A stretch of DNA of 38,099 nt from Acidisphaera sp. (GCA_019240395.1 JAFAYM010000040.1:1-38099); one strand, 5' to 3'. Shown: positions 7,720-18,156, counted from the first letter of the stretch. The notes: a model not told the origin generated them from the letters alone. Program-made: numbers and translations.

Positions 7720-9114
7720 ATGCCCGTCGCCATCCAGCACCAGCGCTCCGCCAACCGGACCCTGCGGATCGTCTGCCCGAACGGCCATCTCGGCTTCGCG
7801 CCGATCAAGACCGGCAGCTTCGAGATCGGCCTCGGCTGCGAACCGGATCTGCTCTGCGCCGATTCCGGCTCCTGCGACATCGGCCCCGGTCCGCTCGGCG
7901 CCGACATCTCGGGCAGTCCGCTCGCCTGGCAGACCCACGATCTCGAGCAGATGCTGCTCGGCGCGCGCCGCCTTGGCGTGCCGATGATCATCGGCTCGGC
8001 CGGCGACACCGGCACCAACAGCCGGGTCGACCTGTATGTCCGCATCATCCAGGACCTCGCGCGCAAGCACGCGCTCCCGCAATTCCGGGTGGGCTGGTTC
8101 CATTCCGAGGTGCCGAAATCGCTGCTGACGCAGCGCCTGGCCGACGGGGAGACCATCGAGGGGCTGGACGACCGGCCGCCGCTCGACGCCGCCACCCTGG
8201 ACGCCACCGACCGGATCGTCGCGGTGGCCGGCGTGCATCCCTACATGGCGCTGCTCGAGGACGGTGCGGAGGTGATCATCGGCGGGCGCAGCAGCGATTG
8301 CGCGATCTTCGCCGCGCCGGCGATCCGCGCCGGCTTCCCCGAGGCGCTGGCCTATTATTACGGCAAGGTCCTGGAATGCGCCTCATTCTGCGCCGAGCCG
8401 TACGCCGGCAAGGAATCCGTGCTCGGCGAGATCACCGCGGAGGACGTCAAAGTGACGGCGCTGCTGCCGGCGCAACGCTGCACGATTGCCTCGGTCGCCG
8501 GGCATGCGATGTACGAACGCGCCAATCCGTTTTACGAGCACTTCCTCGGCGGTCGCCTCGACATGAGCCGGTGCGTCTATGAGCAATACGACGAGCGCAC
8601 CTGCCGCATCACCGGCCCGACCTTCGAGCCCGCCGGCGAGCTGCGGGTCAAGCTCGAAGGCGCCGGGAAGATCGGCGAACGCTTCGTCGGCCTGGTCGGC
8701 GTGCGTGACCCCTACACCATCGCCAATGTCGACGGCGTGATCGGCTGGGCGCGGACCCAGGTGCGCGAGCGTTTCGGCGAGACCGGATACGAGCTGCACT
8801 ACACCGTCTATGGCCGTGACGGCGTGATGGGCGAGCGCGAGCCGCTGCGCCACCGACCCGGCCACGAGCTCTGCATCATGGTGCAGGGAATCGCACCGAC
8901 CCGCGAGACGGCCGAGGAGGTCTGCATGACCGGGCTGCGCCAGATGTTCTATGCCCGGCTGCCCGAGGTGAAGGGCACCGCCGGCGGCGTCGCCTTCGCG
9001 CTCGACGAGGTGCTGCCGGCCAGCCCGGCCTATCGCTGGACGCTGAACCACACCATGCGCGTGGAGGATCCGATCGCGCTGTTCCCGACGGGGCTGGTGG
9101 AGGCGGGGATATGA
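7720..9114 (+). CDS. AtuA-like protein (DUF1446, acyclic terpene utilisation family)
   Basis: This 464-residue protein belongs to the DUF1446/AtuA family, named from a Pseudomonas citronellol-catabolism gene whose biochemical role is not established. Visible family features are C-A-D-S-G-S-C-D-I-G-P near residue 45, I-I-G-S-A-G-D-T-G-T-N, I-I-G-G-R-S-S-D-C-A-I-F-A with a conserved cysteine, and a P-N-G-H-L-G-F start. It is predicted cytoplasmic; no signal peptide is seen. AAGGAAAG lies just before the ATG, 13 bp after the ATPase stop, and the gene overlaps DUF4387 by 4 bp. With its neighbours it probably acts on the imported compound; terpene use is not implied by the family name alone. Confidence 0.9.
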   Translation: MPVAIQHQRSANRTLRIVCPNGHLGFAPIKTGSFEIGLGCEPDLLCADSGSCDIGPGPLGADISGSPLAWQTHDLEQMLLGARRLGVPMIIGSAGDTGTNSRVDLYVRIIQDLARKHALPQFRVGWFHSEVPKSLLTQRLADGETIEGLDDRPPLDAATLDATDRIVAVAGVHPYMALLEDGAEVIIGGRSSDCAIFAAPAIRAGFPEALAYYYGKVLECASFCAEPYAGKESVLGEITAEDVKVTALLPAQRCTIASVAGHAMYERANPFYEHFLGGRLDMSRCVYEQYDERTCRITGPTFEPAGELRVKLEGAGKIGERFVGLVGVRDPYTIANVDGVIGWARTQVRERFGETGYELHYTVYGRDGVMGEREPLRHRPGHELCIMVQGIAPTRETAEEVCMTGLRQMFYARLPEVKGTAGGVAFALDEVLPASPAYRWTLNHTMRVEDPIALFPTGLVEAGI

Positions 9115-9428
9115 GCACCCGGCTGTTCGACCTGGCGAAGACGATCCGCAGCAAGAATGCCGGCGTCGATCGCATCACGTTCGACGTGATTTTCGCGGAT
9201 CGCGCCGGCTATGAGCGGGTCTGCCGCAGCGGCGCGCTGTCGCGCGAAGCGGTCTGCCGCATCTTCGGCATCGCGCCCGACCGGATCACCGATCATGTGC
9301 ATTTCGATCCGGCGCTGGCGATCAAGTTCACGCTGCGCCGGGCTGCTCCGAGCGGCAGTCCCGGGGATGGCGATATCTTCGGTGCGCAGCAATATGGGCC
9401 GCTGCTCGATCTGGAGGTGCCGCAGTAA
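9111..9428 (+). CDS. DUF4387 domain protein
   Basis: This small cytoplasmic protein of 105 residues begins L-F-D-L-A-K-T-I-R-S-K-N-A-G, followed by I-T-F-D-V-I-F and a P-D-R-I-T-D-H-V-H-F-D-P-A-L-A-I-K-F-T block and ending near Y-G-P-L-L-D-L-E-V. These are the hallmarks of DUF4387, a family that commonly neighbours or is fused to DUF1446 proteins. The 4-bp overlap with the AtuA-like gene suggests the two proteins are made together and may form one enzyme. No catalytic role is known. Its TAA stop is part of the first bases of a family A repeat. Confidence 0.88.
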   Translation: MSTRLFDLAKTIRSKNAGVDRITFDVIFADRAGYERVCRSGALSREAVCRIFGIAPDRITDHVHFDPALAIKFTLRRAAPSGSPGDGDIFGAQQYGPLLDLEVPQ

Positions 9429-9568
9429 GGCGAGGGGCTCTGCCCCTCGACCCCGCTGGGGACCGTCGTCCCCAGACCCCATGACTCAAGTAAGTGGGGT
9501 CTGGGGGCCGCTGCCCCCAGCGGGGTGCCCCCCTTCGGCGTTTGGGGGCAGAGCCCCTGGCCTTCCTT
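9427..9568. repeat. Family A palindromic repeat, full copy
   Basis: This 142-bp element has inverted outer arms (AAGGCGAGGGGCTCTGCCCC at the left; the right end GGGGGCAGAGCCCCTGGCCTT is its near complement). Each arm has its own hairpin (CTGGGGACCGTCGTCCCCAG; GGGGGCCGCTGCCCCC), and the centre is TGACTCAAGTAAGT. The right arm has about 15 extra bases. It starts inside the DUF4387 stop codon and fills most of the gap before the next gene, where it could terminate or attenuate the upstream operon. Confidence 0.8.
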
Positions 9569-9606
9569 GCTTCTCGCCGCCATCATCCCCCTCTGCAACC
9601 GAGGCG

Positions 9607-10554
9607 ATGAATGCGATGTGGGAACCGACCTCCTTCTATCCCGACCCCGCCGTCCAGCCGCTGCACGCGGATTTCGCGAAATACCGCCTGCCGCTGGCCG
9701 CCGTCGAGCGGCTGAGCACGGGACACCGCTGGTGCGAAGGGCCGGTCTGGTTCGGCGACGGCCGCTACCTGCTCTGGAGCGACATCCCCAACGAGCGGAT
9801 CATGAAGTGGGAGGAGGAGACCGGCGCCGTCAGCGTCTTCCGCAAGCCCTCGAATTTCGGCAACGGCAATACCCGCGACCGCCAGGGCCGCCTGGTCACC
9901 TGCGAGCACGGCGGCCGGCGGGTCACCCGCACCGAATATGACGGCAGCATTACCGTGCTGATCGACAGCTTCGACGGTCGCCGGCTGAACTCGCCCAACG
10001 ACGTCGTGGTGAAGTCGGACGGCTCGATCTGGTTCACCGATCCGCCGTTCGGCGTGCTGTCGGACTATGAGGGGCACCGTGCCGAGCCGGAACTGCCGGC
10101 CAATCTCTATCGGCTCGATCCGGCGACGGGGCGCGCCAGCGTGCTGGACGACGGGATCGCCGGACCGAACGGCCTGGCCTTCTCGCCCGACGAGCGGCTG
10201 CTCTATGTCGTGGAGAGCCGCGCCTCGCCGCGCAACATCCTGGCCTACGACGTCGCCGATGACGGCGAGCGCCTGGCCAACCGCCGCGTGCTGATCAATG
10301 CCGGTCCCGGCACGCCGGACGGCTTTCGTTGCGACGAGGACGGCAATCTCTGGTGCGGCTGGGGCATGGGCGATCCCGGGCTCGACGGGGTGATGGTGTT
10401 TTCCCCGCAGGGGGAGCCGATCGGCCGCATCGCCCTGCCCGAGCGCTGTGCCAATCTCTGCTTCGGCGGGCGCAAGCGCAATCGGCTGTTCATGGCGTCG
10501 AGCCAGTCGGTGTACGCGCTCTACGTCAACGTCCGCGGCGCCGCTGGCGGATGA
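9607..10554 (+). CDS. SMP-30/gluconolactonase/LRE-family protein
   Basis: This 315-residue beta-propeller protein fits the SMP-30/gluconolactonase family, which hydrolyses sugar lactones and related esters using a bound divalent metal. Visible family motifs are E-G-P-V-W near residue 42 (metal-binding Glu), the N-S-P-N-D-V-V-V block with its metal-binding Asn, W-F-T-D-P-P-F-G, G-P-N-G-L-A-F-S-P-D-E and a P-D-G-F-R-C-D-E-D-G-N-L-W block with the catalytic-type Asp. It lacks a signal peptide. GAGG precedes the start; ATG 9616 has more normal spacing (11 nt) than ATG 9607 (2 nt). It follows the AtuA/DUF4387 genes on the same strand and may complete that pathway, though a family A repeat separates them. 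Confidence 0.9.
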   Translation: MNAMWEPTSFYPDPAVQPLHADFAKYRLPLAAVERLSTGHRWCEGPVWFGDGRYLLWSDIPNERIMKWEEETGAVSVFRKPSNFGNGNTRDRQGRLVTCEHGGRRVTRTEYDGSITVLIDSFDGRRLNSPNDVVVKSDGSIWFTDPPFGVLSDYEGHRAEPELPANLYRLDPATGRASVLDDGIAGPNGLAFSPDERLLYVVESRASPRNILAYDVADDGERLANRRVLINAGPGTPDGFRCDEDGNLWCGWGMGDPGLDGVMVFSPQGEPIGRIALPERCANLCFGGRKRNRLFMASSQSVYALYVNVRGAAGG

Positions 10555-10600
10555 TCGGGCCGCCATGATCGGCCGCCCATGATCGGCCGTCCATGATCGG
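10551..10600 (+). repeat. 14-bp tandem repeat forming coupled mini-ORFs before the channel gene
   Basis: ATGATCGG recurs at 10551, 10565, 10579 and 10593, exactly 14 bp apart. The first three ATGs each open an ORF of five codons (Met-Ile-Gly-Pro/Arg-Pro) closed by a TGA that overlaps the next ATG as ATGA; the fourth ATG starts the channel gene. The first ATG itself overlaps the stop of the SMP-30 gene in the same way. A 14-bp unit always keeps this stop-start linkage, because 14 is one less than a multiple of three. Confidence 0.9.
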
Positions 10601-11789
10601 AATCGTCACCGTCGCGCTGGTGGGGTTCTTCCTGACGGCGCTGACCCTGCAGGATGCCTTCGAGGTGATGCTGCTGCCTCGCAGGGTGCCCCGGCATCTG
10701 CGCTTCACCAGTTTCTACTTCCGCGGCTCCTGGCATGCCTGGTCGCGGCTGGCGCTGCGCCTCCCGGCCGGCTCGGAGCGGGAGCGTTTTCTCAGCGTCT
10801 TCGGCGCGCTCTCGATGGTGATTCTGTTCGCGGCCTGGGCGAGTTGCCTGATCCTCGGCTTCGGACTTCTGGAATGGGCGTTCCAGGCCGGCTCCGTCCG
10901 ACCGCCGCCGAATCTGGGCGAGCAGCTCTACATGAGCGGGGTGACCTTCTTCACCCTCGGCTTCGGCGATATCGTCCCACATACCGCGACGGCGCGGGCC
11001 GCGGCGGTCATCGAGGCCGGCACCGGCTTCGGCTTCATGGCCGTGGTGATCGGCTACCTGCCAGTGCTCTATCAGCTGTTCTCGCGTCGCGAGGCGCATG
11101 TCATCCAGCTCGATGGGCGCGCCGGATCTCCACCCACCGCCGCCACATTGTTGTGTCGCCACGCCGAGATCGGCGGTCTCGACAAGCTCGACGATCTGCT
11201 GCGCGAATGGGAAATCTGGGGCTCCGAGCTGCTGGAGAGCCATCTCTCCTACCCCATGCTGGTCTATTACCGCTCGCAGCACGACAACCAGTCCTGGCTG
11301 GCGGCGCTGGCGGCGATCATGGATTGCTGTGCGCTGATCCTGGTGGGCGTCGAGGAATCCAGCCCGTTGCAGGCGCGCATGACGTTCACCATGGCGCGGC
11401 AGGTGATGCTCGAGATGAGCCGTTCCTGCAATGTCGGGCCGTCGCGCTACACCGGCGGCGACCGCCTGGCGCACGACGCCTATCTGCGGCTGGAGGAGGA
11501 ATTCCACGAGGCCGGGTTGACCTGGCGCGGCGGCGCGGCCGTCGAGGAGACGCTGGCCGCGCTGCGCGCCACCTATGAGCCGCTGCTCGATGGCCTCGCC
11601 GGCTATCTGCTGCTGCCGCTGCCGGGCTGGGCCGCCGCGGAAGACGCCGCCGACCACTGGGAACGCGGCCATCGCGGCACCATCGCCCGCCGGCTGATCG
11701 AGGATCTCGCCCGCCGCACGACGCTTCAGCCGGCGCCTGGCGCCGCACGCACGCGGTGGAGGCGTCTGCACGCGAGGCTGCGGGACTGA
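10593..11789 (+). CDS. Potassium-channel-like membrane protein with a large cytoplasmic domain
   Basis: This 398-residue protein has hydrophobic segments at about 2-27 and 66-98, a pore loop, and a third segment at about 136-163. The selectivity filter T-L-G-F-G-D (121-126) is a variant of the usual T-V-G-Y-G-D, so it is probably a K+ or related cation channel. The remaining 230 residues are soluble, rich in Leu, Ala and Glu, and show no RCK/TrkA-type nucleotide site that I recognise. The ATG is the last of four in a tandem repeat linked to the SMP-30 stop, which suggests coupled translation. The functional link to the preceding catabolic genes is unclear. The ion carried and the gating signal are unknown. 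Confidence 0.82.
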   Translation: MIGIVTVALVGFFLTALTLQDAFEVMLLPRRVPRHLRFTSFYFRGSWHAWSRLALRLPAGSERERFLSVFGALSMVILFAAWASCLILGFGLLEWAFQAGSVRPPPNLGEQLYMSGVTFFTLGFGDIVPHTATARAAAVIEAGTGFGFMAVVIGYLPVLYQLFSRREAHVIQLDGRAGSPPTAATLLCRHAEIGGLDKLDDLLREWEIWGSELLESHLSYPMLVYYRSQHDNQSWLAALAAIMDCCALILVGVEESSPLQARMTFTMARQVMLEMSRSCNVGPSRYTGGDRLAHDAYLRLEEEFHEAGLTWRGGAAVEETLAALRATYEPLLDGLAGYLLLPLPGWAAAEDAADHWERGHRGTIARRLIEDLARRTTLQPAPGAARTRWRRLHARLRD

Positions 11790-11888
11790 GCGGGCGGCCG
11801 GTCAGGGTGATTATGCCCGGGCACCATCGCTAGATCGCGCGTGCTTTCCTCCGCCTTGTTGGCGCGGCCGCTGCCGGCGATTGCTTTG

Positions 11889-11964
11889 TCATGCCACGCG
11901 GCACGTGGATTCCCGCTTTCGCGGGAATGACGGCCATGAGTCGGCGCGCCCGAGAACTGGTATT
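11889..11964 (+). repeat. Family B hairpin repeat, copy 2
   Basis: The perfect hairpin ATTCCCGC-TTTC-GCGGGAAT lies at 11909-11928, preceded by ATGCCACGCGGCACGTGG. It is followed by GACGGCCATGAGTCGG and the conserved tail CGCGCCCGAGAACTGGTATT. The copy sits in the 239-bp gap between the channel gene and the convergent sugar-permease gene. I see no gene in that gap. Confidence 0.75.
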
Positions 11965-12028
11965 AGACCGCACCCACCCAAAAGGCCGCAGGGCAGCGCT
12001 TCCCAGGCTCTGATCGACCCTGCCCTCA

Positions 12029-12853
12029 TCAGCCCTTCAGGCCGGTCGTGGCGATGCCCTGCATGATGTGGCGGCGCAGCAGGGCGAAGACCAGCAGCAT
12101 CGGCACGATGCTGATCACCGCCCCGGCGGAGACCGGGCCGTACTCCGTGAAGAACTGCCGCTGATAGACTGCCAGGCCGAGCTCGGTCGTGTACATGTCC
12201 TTGCTCGACACGATCACCAGCGGCCAGATGAAGTTCGCCCAGGCCTCGGAAAAGGCGAACACGCCGAGCGCCATCATCCCCGACTTGGCGAGATGCAGCA
12301 CGATCCGGCTGTAGATCCAGAACTCGCTCGCCCCGTCGATGCGCGCCGCCTCCAGCAGCTCGTCGGGAATGCCCATGATCACCTGGCGCATGAAGAACAC
12401 GCCGAAGGTCATGATCACCATCGGAAAGATCAGTGCCGCATAGCTGTTCAGCATGCGCGCCTTGAACACCATGATGTAGAGCGGGATCATGTAGGCTTCC
12501 AGTGGAATGATCGCCGTCGCCAGGATCACCAGGAACAGCAGGCCCCGCAGGGGAAACCGGTATTTCGCGAAGACGAAGCCCGCCAGGCTCGAGGTGAACA
12601 GGATCGAGACCATCGACCCGAGCGCGATCACCAGCGAGTTGCCGATGTAGCGCAGGAAATGCTCGTCGTGCAGGATGCGGTGGAAGTTCTCGAGCGTCGG
12701 CTGCGCCGGCAGGAAGTCCGGCGGCTGCAGGTTGATCTCCGCCGGCGTCTTGAAGGCGGTGGCGATCACCCAGACGAAAGGCGCCACCGCGAAGCACGCC
12801 AGCACGCTGCAGACGACCCAGGCGGCGATGCGCACACCTTTCTCGCGGAACAT
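12029..12853 (-). CDS. Carbohydrate ABC transporter permease (MalG type)
   Basis: This 274-residue inner-membrane permease has about six hydrophobic segments. Typical MalG-class marks are the F-K-T-P-A-E-I near residue 35, the P-x-x-T-L-E-N-F block, the F-A-K-Y-R-F-P-L-R-G loop, and the EAA motif E-L-L-E-A-A-R-I-D-G-A-S. It ends with R-R-H-I-M-Q-G, a common C-terminus of this family. The start ATG follows two bases after the MalF-type gene's stop; an upstream ATG at 12925 lies inside that gene and is less likely. It is the last gene of a three-gene operon that has no ATPase in this window. Confidence 0.92.
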   Translation of the reverse strand: MFREKGVRIAAWVVCSVLACFAVAPFVWVIATAFKTPAEINLQPPDFLPAQPTLENFHRILHDEHFLRYIGNSLVIALGSMVSILFTSSLAGFVFAKYRFPLRGLLFLVILATAIIPLEAYMIPLYIMVFKARMLNSYAALIFPMVIMTFGVFFMRQVIMGIPDELLEAARIDGASEFWIYSRIVLHLAKSGMMALGVFAFSEAWANFIWPLVIVSSKDMYTTELGLAVYQRQFFTEYGPVSAGAVISIVPMLLVFALLRRHIMQGIATTGLKG

Positions 12854-12855
12854 CG

Positions 12856-13803
12856 CTACCGCTCGCGAAACGCCAGCAGCTGCACGGCGATCAGCGACAG
12901 CACGCAGAGCAGCAGCACCACGCACTCCGCGCCGGCATAGCCCATGTGATAGAATACGAAGCCGTTCTGGTAGATCTCGCCGACCAGCACCTTGAAGTCA
13001 TAGGCCGGCGCGCCCTGCGCCGAGGCGGTCAGCACGTAGACCGGGGCGAAGACGTTGAAGCAGACGATGGTGCAGATCACCACGCTGAACAGGATGATCG
13101 GACGCATCAGCGGCAGCACCACGTGCACCAGCCGCTGCCACGCCGTGGCGCCGTCCAGCTCCGCCGCCTCCAGCAGCTCCTCCGGCACGCCGCGCAGGCC
13201 GACGCCGTAGATGACGACGAAATATCCCAGCAGCTTCCACACCGAGACCAGCACGATCGCATAGACGATCAGGTTCGGCTCCTGCAGCCAGCCCAGCCGC
13301 GGCACGCCGAACAGCGACAGCCCGAGGTTCAGCACCCCGTACATCGGATCGTAGATCCACTTCCAGATCACCGCCGCGGGCACCCACGGCGTCACCACGG
13401 GAATGTAGAACAGCAGCTCGAAGCCGGGTGCCGCGCGCTCGATGCTGCGCAGCAGGATGGCGACGGCAAGCGCCAGGGTGAGCGTGATCACCACGGAGAG
13501 CGCCGAGAACTGCGCGGTGTTGAGCAGCGCCGTCAGGAAGGAGTCGTCATCCAGCAGGCGCGCGTAATTCTCCAGGCCGATGAACGGCCGGCGCAGCTGC
13601 GTGATATGATAGTTGTAGAAGGAGAGCCGGATCGTCTCCAGGATCGGATAGACGCGGATCACCCCGAACAGCAGCAGGATCGGCCCCAGGGTCGCGAGCA
13701 CGAACAGGATGTGCTGGCGCCGCAGCCGCGCCAGCGACGTCGCCAGCCGCCCGCGGCGCGCCGAGGTCGGCGGCGAAAGCACCTGCCCGGAAGCGATGCT
13801 CAT
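12856..13803 (-). CDS. Carbohydrate ABC transporter permease (MalF type)
   Basis: This 315-residue partner permease has about six hydrophobic segments, the first at about residues 31-50. The family pattern is clear: P-x-L-E-T-I-R-L-S-F-Y-N-Y, F-I-G-L-E-N-Y-A-R-L-L, the periplasmic W-K-W-I-Y-D-P-M-Y-G-V-L-N block and the EAA loop E-E-L-L-E-A-A-E-L-D-G-A. It should pair with the MalG-type protein to form the membrane channel for a sugar, polyol or glycerol-phosphate-like substrate. The start is 4 bases after the binding-protein stop, consistent with one transcript. The substrate cannot be read from the sequence. Confidence 0.92.
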   Translation of the reverse strand: MSIASGQVLSPPTSARRGRLATSLARLRRQHILFVLATLGPILLLFGVIRVYPILETIRLSFYNYHITQLRRPFIGLENYARLLDDDSFLTALLNTAQFSALSVVITLTLALAVAILLRSIERAAPGFELLFYIPVVTPWVPAAVIWKWIYDPMYGVLNLGLSLFGVPRLGWLQEPNLIVYAIVLVSVWKLLGYFVVIYGVGLRGVPEELLEAAELDGATAWQRLVHVVLPLMRPIILFSVVICTIVCFNVFAPVYVLTASAQGAPAYDFKVLVGEIYQNGFVFYHMGYAGAECVVLLLCVLSLIAVQLLAFRER

Positions 13804-13807
13804 GCGC

Positions 13808-15130
13808 TCAGGCCTCGTAGATGCCGGCGTCCTTGAGTATCGGCACCGCCGTGTCGTGCGCCTTGAGGATCACCTTGCGCGCGGCATCGCGGTTGCCCAG
13901 CAGCGAGGCGTCGCGGTACGCCGCCAGGATCACTTCGCCGGTGCGGGCGGTGACCTCCTGATAGGCGGTGTCCGGCGCCTCCACGTATTGCTTGTAGCCC
14001 GCCGGCTCCTCCATCAGCGCCCGGTATTCCGGGTTCTTCGCCAGGAAGCCGGAAAAGTCGCGGTCCTTGCGCAGCGGAATCCAGCCGCTCGTCTCGAGCA
14101 GGTTGTCGAGATATTTCTGCTCCTGCAGCAGCCGGATCAGGTCCCAGGCCGCCTTCTTCAGCGGGGAGTCCTTGTTCACCGACAGGATCTCGACGAGGTT
14201 GAAGGCGCCCCAGGCCTTGTCGCGCGGCATCGGCGCCACGCCCATGTGAATGTCCGGTCCGTTCTTGCGCACGAACGGGATCACCCAGGCCTCGCGGAAG
14301 AACATCGCCGCGGCGCCGTTGGCGAAACCCTGCGCGTCATGCTTCAGCGCCCAGTCGTCCACCTTCTTCGGCCCGTGCAGATGCTCGACATGATCGAGCA
14401 GCGCCTGCGTCGCGATGTCCAGATTGTCCTTCAGCGTCACTCGCACCATACCCGGCTGCTTGCCCGGCTCGAAGATCTGCTGGCCGGTCATCTGGTAATA
14501 GAAATAGCCGAATTTCTGGATACCGCCGGACGGCTCGGTCAGCCGCAGCGATATGCCGGCGCGCGTCAGGTTGCCGTCGGCGCCGCGCCTGGCGAGCTTC
14601 TCGGAATATTCCCAGAGCTGCGCGATGGTCTGCGGCGGACCGGACAGCCCGGCCTCCTTGAACTGGTCGAGGTTGTAGAAGAGCGCGCTGCGCCCGGTCC
14701 ACCACGGCACGCCCCACGGCTTGCCGTCGCGCGTCACCAGCGTGGTGAAGGTCGGGTCGAAGACCTTCGCATCGCCGGCGACCGCAGCGAGGTCGCTCGG
14801 CACGGCATCGAGCGAGCCGCTCTCGTAATAGCGGGGAAACAGGAAATCGTGCAGCGCCAGCAGGTCGGGCCCGGTGCCGGTGGGCACGGCGACCGCCAGC
14901 TTCGCCTCGAACTCCCGCAAGTCGAAGGTCAGCAGCTCGACCTGCACGTTCGGATAGAGCTGCTTGAATGCCGGCATGGCGAGCTGATAGGTCGGCGCCG
15001 TCTCGCCGTAGCCGAGCCAGATCGCCAGCTTGCCGGAGGTTGCGGTGTCGGCGCGCAGCTTGCCGATGCCGCCCAGCGCCAGCCCGGCTCCCAGGGTCAG
15101 GCCCGATGTCAGGACCGATCGTCGCCGCAT
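13808..15130 (-). CDS. Carbohydrate ABC transporter, extracellular solute-binding protein
   Basis: This 440-residue periplasmic binding protein belongs to the SBP_bac_1/UgpB-like class. The N-terminus M-R-R-R-S-V-L followed by a hydrophobic run (to about residue 27, A-D-T) looks like a Tat-type signal. Later marks are F-K-Q-L-Y-P-N-V-Q-V, G-T-G-P-D-L-L-A-L-H-D, W-G-V-P-W-W-T-G-R-S-A-L-F-Y-N and an A-M-F-F-R-E-A-W-V block. The ATG at 15130 has AGGGAG upstream; the frame extends further but without a plausible start or signal. It heads the sugar importer operon and diverges from aceE. Confidence 0.92.
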   Translation of the reverse strand: MRRRSVLTSGLTLGAGLALGGIGKLRADTATSGKLAIWLGYGETAPTYQLAMPAFKQLYPNVQVELLTFDLREFEAKLAVAVPTGTGPDLLALHDFLFPRYYESGSLDAVPSDLAAVAGDAKVFDPTFTTLVTRDGKPWGVPWWTGRSALFYNLDQFKEAGLSGPPQTIAQLWEYSEKLARRGADGNLTRAGISLRLTEPSGGIQKFGYFYYQMTGQQIFEPGKQPGMVRVTLKDNLDIATQALLDHVEHLHGPKKVDDWALKHDAQGFANGAAAMFFREAWVIPFVRKNGPDIHMGVAPMPRDKAWGAFNLVEILSVNKDSPLKKAAWDLIRLLQEQKYLDNLLETSGWIPLRKDRDFSGFLAKNPEYRALMEEPAGYKQYVEAPDTAYQEVTARTGEVILAAYRDASLLGNRDAARKVILKAHDTAVPILKDAGIYEA

Positions 15131-15161
15131 GGCTCTCCCTCGCGTTTTCCTTGGACCGGTC

Positions 15162-15179
15162 ATTGGTTGTCGAACCGAT
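15162..15179 (-). promoter_or_regulatory. Inverted repeat upstream of the sugar-binding-protein gene (candidate operator)
   Basis: ATTGGTT (15162-15168) and AACCGAT (15173-15179) form an 18-bp near-perfect palindrome around GTCG, with six of seven arm pairs matching. It lies about 31 bp upstream of the binding-protein start and 237 bp upstream of aceE. Size and symmetry fit a LacI-type or similar repressor site for the sugar operon, but no regulator gene is next to it. The remainder of 15131-15416 shows no other clear motif apart from the aceE ribosome site. Confidence 0.35.
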
Positions 15180-15405
15180 CCGTGAAGTCCAGCGTTTTCC
15201 CCGCCGAAACGGCTGCGGGAGGACGCCTTGCGGGTCTGAACGGTTCTGGTGCACAGTTTTCCGAGCCGCACGATCCGACTGCCGCAACACCCGGCAGCGC
15301 TCGCTGGCCGGGCGTCCGCACCCGCCCCGTACCCGGTGCTGAAATCGGAACTGCCGAGGCTCGGCGGCAAACGCTTGCCGGCGGCGGTGGTGCTTGCGGC
15401 GTGAC

Positions 15406-15411
15406 GGGAGG
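15406..15411 (+). promoter_or_regulatory. aceE ribosome-binding site
   Basis: GGGAGG lies five bases before ATG 15417, a strong Shine-Dalgarno match that fixes the aceE start. Confidence 0.8.
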
Positions 15412-15416
15412 AAACC

Positions 15417-18089
<2,673 letters not shown>

Positions 18090-18145
18090 GGCGATGGCGA
18101 GAAGCGCGCGGCAGCGTCCGGCCCCGGCAGGCGCGGGCCCAGGAC

Positions 18146-18150
18146 AGGAG
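18146..18150 (+). promoter_or_regulatory. Ribosome-binding site deciding the E2 start
   Basis: AGGAG lies six bases upstream of GTG 18157. This spacing, and the fact that E2 proteins normally begin a few residues before the V-P-D-I-G motif, favour GTG 18157 over the in-frame ATG 18094. Confidence 0.65.
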
Positions 18151-18156
18151 ACAAAC

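Noticed and set aside
10551-10600. Set of transcription-factor iterons
   Set aside because: The 14-bp period, the ATGATCGG phase matching the true start and the overlap with the preceding stop fit duplication of a start region better than a binding array, although binding cannot be excluded.
15131-15416. A short coding region between the sugar operon and aceE
   Set aside because: Open frames here have low-complexity translations, and the stretch is the shared divergent promoter region.
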